From contig CAJMEC010000006.1 in assembly GCA_905212345.1 (NCBI GenBank), positions 1 through 61,414 on the forward strand: a DNA stretch of 61,414 nucleotides. The letters run 5' to 3'. A program made the translations under genes and the position numbers. This DNA comes from an uncultured Sutterella sp. (GTDB lineage: Bacteria > Pseudomonadota > Gammaproteobacteria > Burkholderiales > Burkholderiaceae_F). Position 1 is the first letter of the stretch, and each line of letters begins with the position of its first letter. Below, in pieces: positions 1 through 9,429 of this stretch. Under the pieces are notes generated by a model. That model was not told the origin of the DNA and did no database searches. It saw nothing but the letters and a program-made list of their open reading frames with translations.

Positions 1-95
1 AAAAATCAAAAAAAAAACCCGCCATTTTTCTGTCCGTTATTTCCCTACTGTAGGCGAACAGATCTTGACTGTACTTTTAAAGTCCGATTTGGACA

Positions 96-224
96 CTACT
101 GATTTACATAATGAGATGATTCTGGGTAGAGTTCCATTGGGACACTTTCTTTTAAAGAAACACATCCAGATAAACCTGTGCAAACGGCCAAGGCAATAGT
201 AACTTTAAAAACATTGATATTCAT
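96..224 (-). CDS. small putative lipoprotein (42-aa precursor)
   Basis: The 42-residue product starts MNINVFK, has a hydrophobic stretch and a lipobox LSGC, with Cys21 as the predicted lipidated residue. The mature part would be only about 22 residues (polar, ending HYVNQ). The start is chosen because GAGGG lies about 5 nt upstream of this ATG; a longer reading frame upstream of it looks non-coding. Tiny lipoproteins of this kind occur in betaproteobacteria and often have no known function. It is divergent from the truncated gene at 338. No homologue is recognised, and the call rests only on the lipobox and the ribosome binding site. Confidence 0.45.
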   Translation of the reverse strand: MNINVFKVTIALAVCTGLSGCVSLKESVPMELYPESSHYVNQ

Positions 225-337
225 ATTGCCCTCAAAATTAAGAAAACATTTTTGCCTAAGTGTAAACGCCCCCAATGCAATACAGATTTTCCTGAATATC
301 GTAAATAATGGATAGAAGTCAATTAATGGAGAACAAT

Positions 338-523
338 ATGTACAACGATTCAAACTGTAAAAAGTGGGATGATTTACATGAAGAAATTCAATTTTTATGG
401 GATAGCCACCGAAACCCTAGGTGTACTGAACATATGAGAGCCCGTCAAGTAAACAAAATTATGCAGATGGAACCCGCTCCTTGGAATTGTAAATTCGTTT
501 GTGTAAATTCCACTCAGAGATGA
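338..523 (+). pseudogene. hypothetical gene truncated by an IS256-family element
   Basis: This frame begins MYNDSNCKK, with GGAGAA 4-9 nt upstream of the ATG at 338, which is a better start than the upstream ATGs. It encodes a polar, Cys- and Trp-containing protein of about 50 residues, then runs into the left inverted repeat of the IS at 489, so the last 11 or so residues and the stop are IS-derived. The remaining 3' part of the original gene is not recognisable beyond the IS at 1617. Family unknown. Confidence 0.4.
489..511 (+). repeat. left terminal inverted repeat of the IS256-family element
   Basis: GTAAATTCGTTTGTGTAAAT followed by TCC. It pairs with 1595-1616 with only a few mismatches or indels. 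Confidence 0.8.
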
Positions 524-1563
524 GTGGTGATTCTGTCACCAAGCTCAATACTAAAACGATTTAAAGCCAGTCGCCAATTCCTAATCGGAATGGTCCATTT
601 TTTCGAAGCGGCGTCAATGGCTAAATAAACCACCTTTAAAGCGGCATCATCGTTTGGGAATATCTTATGACGAGTAGTCGCTTTTCTAATAACGCTGTTG
701 ACTGACTCAATGGCATTGGTTGTATAGATCACTCGGCGGATATCCTCAGGATAGTTAAACATCGTGATGAGATGATCCCAATGACGGCGCCATTGCTCGG
801 CAACCACCGGATACTTGTCCTTCCAATCCGCATCAAACTGTTCAAGGGCTTCCAAGGCTTGTTGTTCGGTTGCTGCTTGATAAATGGCGCGTAATTGCGC
901 CGCCACGCGTTTGTAGTCTTTCCAGCTGACAAAACGCATACTGTTGCGAACCATATGAACAACGCACAGTTGAATTTGGGTATTTGGATAGACTGCCTCA
1001 ATGGCCTCAGGGAAGCCTTTAAGACCGTCAATGCAGGCAATCAAAATATCTTCAACACCCCACTTTTTAAGCTCGGTTAAAACCGATAGCCAGAACTTGG
1101 CTCCTTCATTTTCTGCCAGCCATAGACCCAATAGTTCTTTGGGGCCGGATAAATTGATCCCCAACGCGACAAAGATGGCTTTATTGACCACACGTTAGTT
1201 ATCACGGACTTTGACAACGATACCGTTCATGGAAACCACCGGATAGACTGTATCCAAAGGGGCGATGATTTGATCATCAAGTACTCCCGTTCGTGTTTGT
1301 CCCTCGGGGACAATTCGTGGCTCGAAGCTACCCGCACGATCTCTGGGAACTGAAATGACAACCGATTTAACGTCTTCTTATCGGAGCCATTCCGGTTATT
1401 GGTGCTACTATGACAATGGCCAAGCAGCGTCCATCTCGCCCTGTAAAGCCTGCTCAATCAGATGTTTGCACATCTGTTGGATGAGGAGTTCAATTTCATC
1501 ACTTTGTAATTGTCCGGTTAGGATGCCGGCGATTAGTTTGTCCTGATCCATCGATAAATCCAT
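514..1563 (-). pseudogene. IS256-family transposase pseudogene
   Basis: The start is at 1563 (MDLSMDQDKL...), preceded by CTCTGGAGAAAA. The N-terminal part reads to GEMDA, then a frameshift leads into GHCHSSTNNRNGSDKKTLN in another frame, and a second shift restores VPRDRAGSFEPRIVP and DDQIIA. About 50-60 residues expected between DDQIIA and the YPVVSMNGIVVKVRDN block are missing. An in-frame TAA at 1195-1197 follows RDN just before RVVNKA. The remaining C-terminal 225 residues are intact and carry family landmarks: LGLWLAENEGAKFW, a catalytic DGLKGFPEAI block, CVVHMVRNS and the TTNAIESVN motif with the catalytic Glu. At least four lesions make it clearly dead. Confidence 0.9.
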
Positions 1564-1594
1564 TTTGTTTTCTCCAGAGAGATTAACAAATCTT

Positions 1595-1616
1595 GGATTT
1601 ACACAAACTTATTTAC
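1595..1616 (-). repeat. right terminal inverted repeat of the IS256-family element
   Basis: GGATTTACACAAACTTATTT followed by AC. It is the reverse complement of the left end with minor differences. Confidence 0.8.
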
Positions 1617-1699
1617 CTCACTATGAGTACTCACTCTGCTAATTTATAACAAAAAAGCACCCCAGATTTCGTGAAAGCCCTATGTTTATTAACAGACTG

Positions 1700-1734
1700 C
1701 GAGCTTCACAACTATTTTATAGTTATGAAGCTCG
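1700..1734. terminator. strong hairpin downstream of the capsule operon
   Basis: A 16-bp stem with one mismatch, CGAGCTTCACAACTAT / ATAGTTATGAAGCTCG, surrounds a 3-nt loop. It sits about 70 nt beyond the last capsule gene. There is no U-tract on either side, so it may be an RNA-stabilising or Rho-associated 3' hairpin rather than a classic intrinsic terminator. A second small palindrome, TCTCTGA-AA-TCAGAGA, follows at 1742-1757. Nothing else is seen in 1617-1805. Confidence 0.5.
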
Positions 1735-1805
1735 TCTCATATCTCTGAAATCAGAGACACTTATTTACAGCCTCTTCCAAATAACTATCACATTTTCAGT
1801 AATTA

Positions 1806-4800
1806 TTACCTAAAAAAGTATTTCAAGAAATTAAAGAAAATATTCTTACTATCATCAAAATATTTATAGGGATCTTTGTAAAACTTCCTTACCTTCTTTT
1901 GGTCAGTATACCGATTAACGTAGTTAGCAATTAAATGTTGCCACGAATTCGTGAATTCTCTATACAAGAGACAGCCCTCCGGCCAAATCCCACTATCCTT
2001 TGAAAGAATGTATCTCAACCCTCTCCCTGAATACTCATTTTCAAAGCCAACACCTTGAAATAGCTTCACATCCTCGGGAGTTGGATTATTCAGAAAATCA
2101 ACATATAACTGTGCAACAGATTTGGAATCTAGAGATGAATACATCACTTTATTTCCCCAAATTTCAACCCAGTCGTTACAAAAATTCACCACTCCCTTAT
2201 GAACACCCTCTATAAACTTCACTCTACCCTGTTCATTTGCATCCAAAAATACCGGCTTTAATTTTTGACCTTGAATCTTCTCAAATTTAACGAAAGATGT
2301 GGAAGTATTTAAAAAAACTGTTTCAAACATCAAGATGTGTTTTATATATGGATTATCTTTATCTTTAGGAGATATATTCTCTTGATAAAATGCGCTGTAT
2401 GTGTTTGGCCATTTCAAAAAGTTTTCTATACTCTTGAAAGTCGAAAAGTAATAGCCATGAGCAGCTTTTCCTACCAAAGCACAAATGCTTTTTTGCAAAC
2501 TTCCCTGGTGACCTATATCTACAAAAGCGATTTTTCCTGATTTCATTAAATCCTGCTTTTCGAAATAGTCAAGTAGCAAAGCACGCTCTTCACTTGCGTT
2601 TGCTAAAATCTTATCCGCAATGCTCGAAGCGAACTCCTTTAGTTTTTCAAGATCTCTTGGAAATTTGACAACTTCATCAATAGATGCAAATAGCTCTCTA
2701 TTTAATTCAATCATTTGATGCGTTAAACGAACGCCAAATCTCTTAAAAAACAGGTCTTTTAACTTGATTGGAGAAAAATTTACCGATAAGGAATTAAAAA
2801 TATCCTCCTTAGAGAAAAGAGAAGGCACATTCACCCCCCGCCGACTAGCAAGCAGGTAATACGATTTTGGTGCTCCTTTGTAACAACAAGCCAAGCAATC
2901 ATAGCATCGCTTCACGATTTCCCCATCTCTTGCAAGGAAATAAACCCTTTCAACTTTCCTTTGAATAGCATCTTCCAATATCCACTTAGCAAAAGAAAGG
3001 AACATCACACCTAAAATAGAGTAACCAAATTTTTCTGGATCGTTCCCAACAAATGTAGCATTTCTATTTTTAAATGGAAGATTGTAATATCGATTCGAGA
3101 TTAATGCCTCTACGATCGACATCTCTACCCTTCCAAATTTTTTCAAACTACTACTTAACAAACTATTCTTCTTAAATACATCGTAAGATCGATCAATCAC
3201 TATAGAGGAAATGTTATTTTCTTTTGCTCGTAGCCCATCAGCAACGGGATTATCACCAATATGCAATATTGCATTACTAGGGATTGCTAATGTCTTCATA
3301 ACAATAGGATACAATTTCCCATTATTTTTCATTTCTCCATATTTTGAAGATACAAACAATAAACCATCCTGAATTTCATAACCCAAGTGAGTTAATAATG
3401 ACTTTATATAGCCCTCTCCATAGTATGTATCCGATACAAATACAATCCTTTTCCCTTTCAATTTAGCATACGAATACAACCTCCATCCAAGCTCTCTACG
3501 TCTTAATAGCCGCCAATCTGTTTTCTCTTCACAGGTAGCTATATCCAATAAATTTTGTCCAAGAATATCACTTAATCTCTTATAACGTTGTTCCAACGAA
3601 ATCTCGTTTTTTTGCTCAGCTGATGTAAAAAGATTTCTTGATTTTTTCCTTAAATCAGAAAAGTTAGATAATCTCGAAATCCTAGGATTTAGAAGCTCCA
3701 TAAAATCAAACAAATCATTTGGATCTGAGAATGGTCTTTCAACTAAAGTATCAAAAACATCAAAAGAAATTACATCATATTTGTCAATTTGCCTATATAT
3801 TTTCCGAAGGTAATCAATATGGCCAAAACTCTCGTTATCAGCGTTACTTACGTTTTTCTGTTCCCCTGTTTTGTCTAACTGTTTTTTAATGCTACTTATG
3901 TTATTTTTCTTCAGTTGTTTAACTTCTTGACGCACTCCCTCTAGTTTGTCTACGTCCTTGTAGCTCCAATAAAACGCCAACATATCTCTCAATTTATCTT
4001 TCTTATCGATATATTCCACATGTGGAGACTTAAATACATTACACAAAGGCCTCAGAACAGTTTCCCAAAAATCTGGACTCAAAAAACTTTGTAGAACAGC
4101 AATATAGCCATCCTCTACTTTATCCCTTATTTCAATCGCTGGTTTAAATAAAATGGTGCTTTTTACCCCCATATAGCGAGCTTCCAACGCCACAGATGAA
4201 GAAATCGATACAACCTCCTTAATCTTGCCTGAAGCGATTAAATCGTATGCTGAATAAGTAGTCAATTCACACTTAGGAGTATCGTTGATAAATTTTAATA
4301 TCCTCTCATCCCCTTTTTTGACGTAAGGATGTCTACTGTAATAAACACAAGAATACTGTTTTGTTAGATTTAAAACTTTTTCTTTAAAATCCAAGACAGT
4401 TAAGTACTTTCCTTTATCACAAATTGCTTTATCGTTCAAAGTCTGACCAACAAATAAGGCGCTATCAGACATAATCGGCAACTCTCTTCTGTTGTAGCCT
4501 TTGTATGCTTGAACTTTTAAGCGATTACCATACAAATAAAATACTTCCTCAGAAACCCGAAATTTTTTTAATTCGTCATAGACTTCTTTATTCGAGGAAT
4601 TAAAAGCAAACAAAATATCATCTAAGAAACGCACTGGATGAAGCCAAATATCAATATATTCAACACCAATCCGTCTCAAAACCGCCCTAGTTTGAGAACT
4701 TAACTCATAACCAATAATAAGATCTCTTGAAGACAAAAAACTCGATAAGTATCTACAAGAATCATCAGTTATTTTTCGCTCGTCAAAATAAATCTGTGTT

Positions 4801-5027
4801 GCATCCTTATCAAAAGATACGCCAGATTTAGAAAAAAAACGCTCTCTTGAAAATTTATCAGTACCGACCAAAGACGAAAAAAAACTTTGAATCTTTATAC
4901 CAGTCGAAAGCAGAATAGGGCGCATCAAAACATCAATGAGCCAACGCCTATTCGAAAACTGTTCTTTTTCTTTAGTAGCTAAAAAATCCGAACAAACATA
5001 AATATTTTCAATCATGACAAAACCCAT
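1806..5027 (-). CDS. large capsule-type glycosyltransferase-HAD fusion protein
   Basis: This 1073-residue protein is the last gene of the capsule operon, 4 nt after kpsD. Residues about 1-380 resemble GT-B capsule transferases: an RHPY motif in YYSRHPYVKKGDER and an SSSVALEARYMG motif correspond to the HP and S-x-x-x-x-E-A motifs of polysialyl/Kdo transferases. Residues about 415-640 are a HAD-like hydrolase with all core motifs: SFDVFDTLVERPF (DxDxT), VSDTYYGEG (motif II) and HIGDNPVADGLRA (motif IV). The remaining C-terminal 430 residues contain FLARDGEIVKRCY and FVDIGHQGSLQ, an arrangement seen after HAD domains in surface-polysaccharide loci. It is probably cytoplasmic and involved in assembling or decorating the capsule repeat; the exact sugar is unknown. 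It is the most AT-rich gene of the operon, which fits recent horizontal exchange of a serotype-specific gene. Confidence 0.65.
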   Translation of the reverse strand: MGFVMIENIYVCSDFLATKEKEQFSNRRWLIDVLMRPILLSTGIKIQSFFSSLVGTDKFSRERFFSKSGVSFDKDATQIYFDERKITDDSCRYLSSFLSSRDLIIGYELSSQTRAVLRRIGVEYIDIWLHPVRFLDDILFAFNSSNKEVYDELKKFRVSEEVFYLYGNRLKVQAYKGYNRRELPIMSDSALFVGQTLNDKAICDKGKYLTVLDFKEKVLNLTKQYSCVYYSRHPYVKKGDERILKFINDTPKCELTTYSAYDLIASGKIKEVVSISSSVALEARYMGVKSTILFKPAIEIRDKVEDGYIAVLQSFLSPDFWETVLRPLCNVFKSPHVEYIDKKDKLRDMLAFYWSYKDVDKLEGVRQEVKQLKKNNISSIKKQLDKTGEQKNVSNADNESFGHIDYLRKIYRQIDKYDVISFDVFDTLVERPFSDPNDLFDFMELLNPRISRLSNFSDLRKKSRNLFTSAEQKNEISLEQRYKRLSDILGQNLLDIATCEEKTDWRLLRRRELGWRLYSYAKLKGKRIVFVSDTYYGEGYIKSLLTHLGYEIQDGLLFVSSKYGEMKNNGKLYPIVMKTLAIPSNAILHIGDNPVADGLRAKENNISSIVIDRSYDVFKKNSLLSSSLKKFGRVEMSIVEALISNRYYNLPFKNRNATFVGNDPEKFGYSILGVMFLSFAKWILEDAIQRKVERVYFLARDGEIVKRCYDCLACCYKGAPKSYYLLASRRGVNVPSLFSKEDIFNSLSVNFSPIKLKDLFFKRFGVRLTHQMIELNRELFASIDEVVKFPRDLEKLKEFASSIADKILANASEERALLLDYFEKQDLMKSGKIAFVDIGHQGSLQKSICALVGKAAHGYYFSTFKSIENFLKWPNTYSAFYQENISPKDKDNPYIKHILMFETVFLNTSTSFVKFEKIQGQKLKPVFLDANEQGRVKFIEGVHKGVVNFCNDWVEIWGNKVMYSSLDSKSVAQLYVDFLNNPTPEDVKLFQGVGFENEYSGRGLRYILSKDSGIWPEGCLLYREFTNSWQHLIANYVNRYTDQKKVRKFYKDPYKYFDDSKNIFFNFLKYFFR

Positions 5028-5031
5028 ACAA

Positions 5032-6816
5032 TTAGAGATCTATTACAACCTTGGTTGCAACAGCTATTTGATAAATCATTTGCATTAAATCTTTAGCCAA
5101 CAACATACCTTTGGTATCCACCTTTGGCAAAACTAGGATTCTATCCCCTTCTTGAATGCCAAGGTCTGACGCCAATCCTATCTCTCCATTTTGCTTGGCA
5201 ACCAAAATATTCTTTTCATCCGCTTTTGCAGATACCCCTCCCGCGGCAGCTAAATAATCGTCTAATGACATGTTAGGATCAAAAGAAACGGCTTTGGGCA
5301 TGACGACTTCACCGCTGATTTGAACTACACTTGACTTTTGAGGAATAACAATTTCATCCCCCTCTTCTAACCAAATATTGGCAATGACTCCACCTCTAGA
5401 TATAACAATTACACCATCAGGTTCAAGTTGAGAGGCTCTTCTCACAAAATCCTGAATAAGCTCAGCCTCTTTCACACGAATCTGAGCTTCTTCCGGTGTA
5501 CTAGAGGAAGCAGTAAGTGCATTTTGCTCCAACCGTCTCAAAGAATCTTGCAAAATGATCTTTTGATCTCTTGCTACACTCTGACGCTTCAAATAAATTG
5601 CATCTACAGCTGCTAACGACGGTTGAACTTCAATTTGTCTTAAAAGTTGACGTAACTTGACTGTCTTTTGTACCGGATATCGAGAGGCTCCGTCTATAGC
5701 TCCCGACACTGCCGTAATAATGGTTTCTCCTTGCTTATCTGCCACAAACTCAACAACATCGCCATCTTGAAGATCGCTCTTCGAAAAATCGGACATCGTC
5801 ATATAAGAATGAAAAGGAGCCCCACGCCTAGTCCCGCTCAGACTCACATGGGAAACATTTTTCAACGGTGAAGCCAATGCCATCAAATCAGCACCTGTAG
5901 TAGCCTTATCATGAGTGAACTCATAAGCAGCTTCTTCCCGTAAAAGGCCATAAGCAGAAACAGAAAGTCCTTTTTCTCTGACGACAATCGTATCACCATC
6001 TTTCAAACGTAATGGCTTTAACACTCCGTTAGTGGCAAACTGGTAAAGATCATAACTCGCGATGACTTTCCCATTTCTAATAACATCGATATCCCGATAG
6101 CTACCTCGCTCAGCACTAATGCCACCCGCACGATCAATAAAGGTTAAAACTGAATCAACCGATCCACCTGCATACCGTCCGGGATTATTAACAAATCCCG
6201 TCACAAAAACAGCTACCGGCTGAGCACTTTGCAAATTGACATAAACCTGAACATTATCCGTAAAAACTCTTCCTAGAGCAGACTTCACAGAATTTTGCAA
6301 TTGAGAGTGTTTTAATCCCCCTACTGCAACCGGTCCCACTTCGGGGATAAAAAGATTTCCTTGTTGATCTACAATCAAAACATCATCATAGGTTCTGGCT
6401 CCCCACACTCGAATAACTACTCGATCACCAGGGGCCATTACATAATCAGGGCTCACACCATCGCTAAACGTAGAAGCAAAGCGGCCGCTAAATAAATTGG
6501 CAGCAAAAGGAAGAAGTCGGATTGAAGTTGGATTTTGGTAGGCTGTCTGCGCCCAGGCGGCAGGTGCAACATCGGACTTATCCAACGATTGTGTAATAAC
6601 TGTTGAAGATGCCACGCTATTTAAGACGCTCCCGTTAGGACCTACGACTGTTGTGCGAGGGTTACTGGCGGGGATGCTTCCCACTCCCCCAAGACTAGCC
6701 GGATTAGGGTTCATTGATTGTCCTAATGCGGTTGAACTTTGCAGTTCAACACTTGAAGCGATAACAACCGGCATCCAAAGAGAAGCCAATAATGATATTA
6801 AAAGATTTTTTTTCAT
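5032..6816 (-). CDS. kpsD: capsule polysaccharide export protein, KpsD/Wza family
   Basis: A 594-residue periplasmic/outer-membrane polysaccharide export protein. An N-terminal signal peptide (MKKNLLISLLASLWMPVVIA-SS) lacks a lipobox Cys, as in E. coli KpsD (558 aa) and unlike lipoprotein Wza. A poly-export domain at about 125-210 has YVMAPGDRVVIRVWG, QGNLFIPEVGPV and VYVNLQSAQPVAVFVTG. SLBB-type repeats follow, for example VTGFVNNPGRYAGG, AVSGAIDGASRYPV and ISGEVVMPKAVSF. It forms the exit path for capsule through the outer membrane together with KpsE. It lies 9 nt after kpsE and 4 nt before the glycosyltransferase-HAD gene, so it is in the same transcript. Confidence 0.88.
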   Translation of the reverse strand: MKKNLLISLLASLWMPVVIASSVELQSSTALGQSMNPNPASLGGVGSIPASNPRTTVVGPNGSVLNSVASSTVITQSLDKSDVAPAAWAQTAYQNPTSIRLLPFAANLFSGRFASTFSDGVSPDYVMAPGDRVVIRVWGARTYDDVLIVDQQGNLFIPEVGPVAVGGLKHSQLQNSVKSALGRVFTDNVQVYVNLQSAQPVAVFVTGFVNNPGRYAGGSVDSVLTFIDRAGGISAERGSYRDIDVIRNGKVIASYDLYQFATNGVLKPLRLKDGDTIVVREKGLSVSAYGLLREEAAYEFTHDKATTGADLMALASPLKNVSHVSLSGTRRGAPFHSYMTMSDFSKSDLQDGDVVEFVADKQGETIITAVSGAIDGASRYPVQKTVKLRQLLRQIEVQPSLAAVDAIYLKRQSVARDQKIILQDSLRRLEQNALTASSSTPEEAQIRVKEAELIQDFVRRASQLEPDGVIVISRGGVIANIWLEEGDEIVIPQKSSVVQISGEVVMPKAVSFDPNMSLDDYLAAAGGVSAKADEKNILVAKQNGEIGLASDLGIQEGDRILVLPKVDTKGMLLAKDLMQMIYQIAVATKVVIDL

Positions 6817-6825
6817 CTTTTTTCC

Positions 6826-7986
6826 TTAGAACCCCATATGTTCCTTTATGGATGCGATGATCAGTTTTACCAAAGCGAAAATTAAAAGGGTTCCTAATAA
6901 AGTCGTTAATGTAGATATCAAAACTTTTGGATAACGGGACTCATCTGGCAATGTCGGCCTAACAACAGAAACAACGTATCGAGCTTGTGAAATCAAAGAA
7001 ACTCGAGCTGTTTCGAGCGCCGTCATGGCGGAGATTAATTGTTTTTGAGCAAATTCACTCTCAATAGTCAACGCTTCAAATTCGGAAACCCAACTGTTGA
7101 GAGTGTCCCCCTCTTTCTGACCAGCTAAACGAGCCTTTTCCACATTTAACTGAGACTCAATAGCTTTCAGCTTTCCTTGCAAACTCTTTAACTGCGGAGC
7201 CGCCGGTTTCATGTAACCGGATAACTCTGCAATTTGAGCCTTAACTGCCGATCGTTGTCCTTCTAATTCCAATACTAAAGACTGCAATCCTGAGGCCGTT
7301 GCTTTGGGATCTAAATCCGCGTGAGTATCTCTAAAAGCCTTCAAATTATCCTGAGCTCTTGCTAAACGAACCTGAGCACGTTTAACTTCCTGTTCGGCTA
7401 AAACCAAAGAGTCTTGCCGAGCCCTTTCATTCATCTCGTTAACCAACTCTTCGCCTTGCCTTAAAACCCCCGCTGAGATCGCCTGAGCCATTTCCGGCGT
7501 ATAGGCCCGAACAGAGAATTTTAAGATTCCCGTATCCGGATCCAGCACCGGTGTAGCAACACAATCCCAATAAGCCTGCTTGTCATAAAGAGTTGGGTTC
7601 TTAGTTAAGCGAGAAATAAAATCATGTTTCCGATCGCTGTAGTGTTCCACCAACTTTAATGATTTATCCAGTCGATCAAAAGCATCAGGAGAACGAATAA
7701 ATGCATTGATGACTTGAGCATCTTGTAAAGTTGAATTGGCAGTCTTGAAAATTTGCGATGCGAAATCCACACTCGTCGACTGATCTGAAGACGCACGTAT
7801 AGCAAATTGCACCTCAGAAATGTACATCGGAGAAGCAAATATGCCGGTATACAAAAACACAGCCAGCGTTGGAATTCCTACAAAACAAGTTAATTGCTGT
7901 TGCAAACGAGTCATCGATTTCCATCTCAACTTAAACTTTTGCAACCAACCTAATTTAGGCTTAAGACTATTTTCGTCGCTTTGCAT
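6826..7986 (-). CDS. kpsE: capsule export inner-membrane protein KpsE
   Basis: This is the polysaccharide co-polymerase (PCP-3) of ABC-dependent capsule export. The start at 7986 (MQSDENSLKPK) is chosen because GGAAA lies about 7 nt upstream and it leaves a 20-nt overlap with kpsT; a start 10 codons earlier is possible. One transmembrane helix lies near the N-terminus (CFVGIPTLAVFLYTGIF) and another at the C-terminus (ISTLTTLLGTLLIFALVKLI). Between them is a long periplasmic region predicted to be coiled coil (EVKRAQVRLARAQDNLKAF; LQGKLKAIESQLNVEKARL). The 386-aa length matches KpsE/CtrB/BexC (about 380). It links KpsMT to KpsD. Confidence 0.9.
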   Translation of the reverse strand: MQSDENSLKPKLGWLQKFKLRWKSMTRLQQQLTCFVGIPTLAVFLYTGIFASPMYISEVQFAIRASSDQSTSVDFASQIFKTANSTLQDAQVINAFIRSPDAFDRLDKSLKLVEHYSDRKHDFISRLTKNPTLYDKQAYWDCVATPVLDPDTGILKFSVRAYTPEMAQAISAGVLRQGEELVNEMNERARQDSLVLAEQEVKRAQVRLARAQDNLKAFRDTHADLDPKATASGLQSLVLELEGQRSAVKAQIAELSGYMKPAAPQLKSLQGKLKAIESQLNVEKARLAGQKEGDTLNSWVSEFEALTIESEFAQKQLISAMTALETARVSLISQARYVVSVVRPTLPDESRYPKVLISTLTTLLGTLLIFALVKLIIASIKEHMGF

Positions 7987-8635
7987 GACAAATTTCCGTG
8001 TAATGTTTGATCGCATCCTCTAACTGAGGATAATAAGTTAATTGACCTTGATAGAGCACCGCACCACAGACGCAATTATGTCGAACTGAAGCCATACTGT
8101 GAGAAACAAATATCAGAGTCGAATTTCTTGTCCTTTGCTCTAGTGCGGCTTCTGCCTTAGCTCGAAAAGTCGCGTCTCCTACAGAATAAGCCTCATCAAT
8201 CAGATAAAAATCAAAACCAATAGCCATCGATAAACCAAAGGCTAACTTACTTCTCATTCCAGAGGAGTAGGTTTTTACCGGCATATCCATGTACTCGCCT
8301 AATTCAGAAAACTCCTCCACATAAGAAGAAACCTCTTTAATGTCTGCGTTGTAGATCCTTGAGACAAACCTTAAATTTTCCCTACCAGTTAAAGAACCGT
8401 TAAAGCAACCAGAAAATCCAATTGGCCAAGACACTGAAGAAGTTCGAACGACCTCTCCATCATCAGGCATCTCTGCTCCCCCAATGATTCGAATCAACGT
8501 GGATTTGCCAGCACCATTAAGTCCCAATATAGCAATATTTTGACCTGGTTCTATGGTTAAATTGACATCATTAAGTACCGTATGAAAACCGTTTCTGACC
8601 GGATACCGTTTATAGATATGCTTTAATTCAATCAT
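7967..8635 (-). CDS. kpsT: capsule export ABC transporter ATPase KpsT
   Basis: A 222-residue ATPase, against 219 in E. coli KpsT. It has Walker A GLNGAGKSTLIR (about residue 38), a signature segment TYSSGMRSKLAFGLS, Walker B FDFYLIDEA and the switch His in FVSHSMASVR. It pairs with KpsM to flip the lipid-linked capsule across the inner membrane. Its start overlaps the kpsM stop by 4 nt (ATGA), indicating translational coupling. The HNCVCGAVLYQG segment near the C-terminus is typical of capsule and O-antigen exporters of the KpsT/Wzt type. It lacks the extra carbohydrate-binding domain of some Wzt proteins, consistent with recognising a conserved lipid/linker end rather than the glycan. Confidence 0.95.
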   Translation of the reverse strand: MIELKHIYKRYPVRNGFHTVLNDVNLTIEPGQNIAILGLNGAGKSTLIRIIGGAEMPDDGEVVRTSSVSWPIGFSGCFNGSLTGRENLRFVSRIYNADIKEVSSYVEEFSELGEYMDMPVKTYSSGMRSKLAFGLSMAIGFDFYLIDEAYSVGDATFRAKAEAALEQRTRNSTLIFVSHSMASVRHNCVCGAVLYQGQLTYYPQLEDAIKHYTEICHAKRRK

Positions 8636-9429
8636 TTATCCAGTCTCCGTTTTCGGGTATATCGCTCTAAAAAGCCACCCACCACCAAAAATACTAAAGT
8701 AACGGCAACCACATAATAAAAACTTGTTCCAGTTGTTATATAAGAAACATGTAAACCATTTCTTAAGATTTCTATGAGCTGCATCACAGGGTTATAGAGA
8801 AGCCACTGAGCGATCTCGTATCGGAACACACTAACAGAAAAAAAGACCCCAGATGCAAAGAATAGAATTCTGAGGGCCATTGGAACGATCTTTTCCAATA
8901 CTGGCAAAAATACGGTCAATGCGGAAAAAAACATTCCAACCCCGAGCCCCAATAATGGAGTGATTAGTAGAATTACAAGGATTAACAGCCAGGAATTCAC
9001 CCGAAAGTCAGCCCCTAAGATAATACTAACTGAAATAATGATAGTTGCTGTCACCACCTCTGTTGCCCAAATCACAACCATTCGAGCTATAAAAACATCT
9101 AATTCTTTTACTTGGGGAAATGTGAGAAGTGGTTGATTTGCAGAAATCGCATTAATAGACTTACTGACCGTATCGGAAAAAATTCCCCACACCAAAAAAC
9201 CAGCGGCTAAAAAAATCGGAACCGGCATCCCATGTGGTGCGTGAAAGCCCATCACCTCTCTTAAGGCCCAAAATACAGCAACGTTAAAAACTCCTTGGAT
9301 TAAAACCCACAAGTAACCCAACCGACTTTTACCATTAATGGTATGAATCTCTCTGAGCATCAAAGCCCAAATCACTCGTAACTGAACGGCTATCGCGCTC
9401 ACCAAAGCAGATGGCATTATTGTTCTCAT
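8632..9429 (-). CDS. kpsM: capsule export ABC transporter permease KpsM
   Basis: A 265-residue ABC-2-type permease with about six membrane spans, including FNVAVFWALREVMGF, LLILVILLITPLLGLGVGMFF and a final YYVVAVTLVFLVVGGFLE, ending in a basic tail RYTRKRRLDK. The family marker RDIKVRY is represented by MLREIHTINGKSRLGYLW near the N-terminus. It forms the membrane channel for lipid-linked capsule with KpsT. It overlaps both neighbours by 4 nt, so it is within a strictly coupled operon. Confidence 0.93.
   Translation of the reverse strand: MRTIMPSALVSAIAVQLRVIWALMLREIHTINGKSRLGYLWVLIQGVFNVAVFWALREVMGFHAPHGMPVPIFLAAGFLVWGIFSDTVSKSINAISANQPLLTFPQVKELDVFIARMVVIWATEVVTATIIISVSIILGADFRVNSWLLILVILLITPLLGLGVGMFFSALTVFLPVLEKIVPMALRILFFASGVFFSVSVFRYEIAQWLLYNPVMQLIEILRNGLHVSYITTGTSFYYVVAVTLVFLVVGGFLERYTRKRRLDK

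Larger units (their letters stand above)
489..1616 (-). mobile_element. degenerate IS256-family insertion sequence
   Basis: The element is bounded by an imperfect inverted repeat: 489-511 reads outward-in as GTAAATTCGTTTGTGTAAAT.. and 1595-1616 is its near reverse complement. Between them lies one transposase gene on the minus strand, broken by several lesions. IS256-family ends of the GTGTAAA type and one mutator-type (MULE-like) DDE transposase of about 400 residues are the family norm. The 8 bases flanking each side do not match, so no target-site duplication is visible. The copy is shortened, about 1.1 kb versus roughly 1.3 kb for intact members, and must be immobile without help. Confidence 0.85.

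Noticed and set aside
481..1624. Target-site duplication of the IS256-family element
   Set aside because: The 8 nt outside the left end (TTGGAATT) and the right end (CTCACTAT) do not match.
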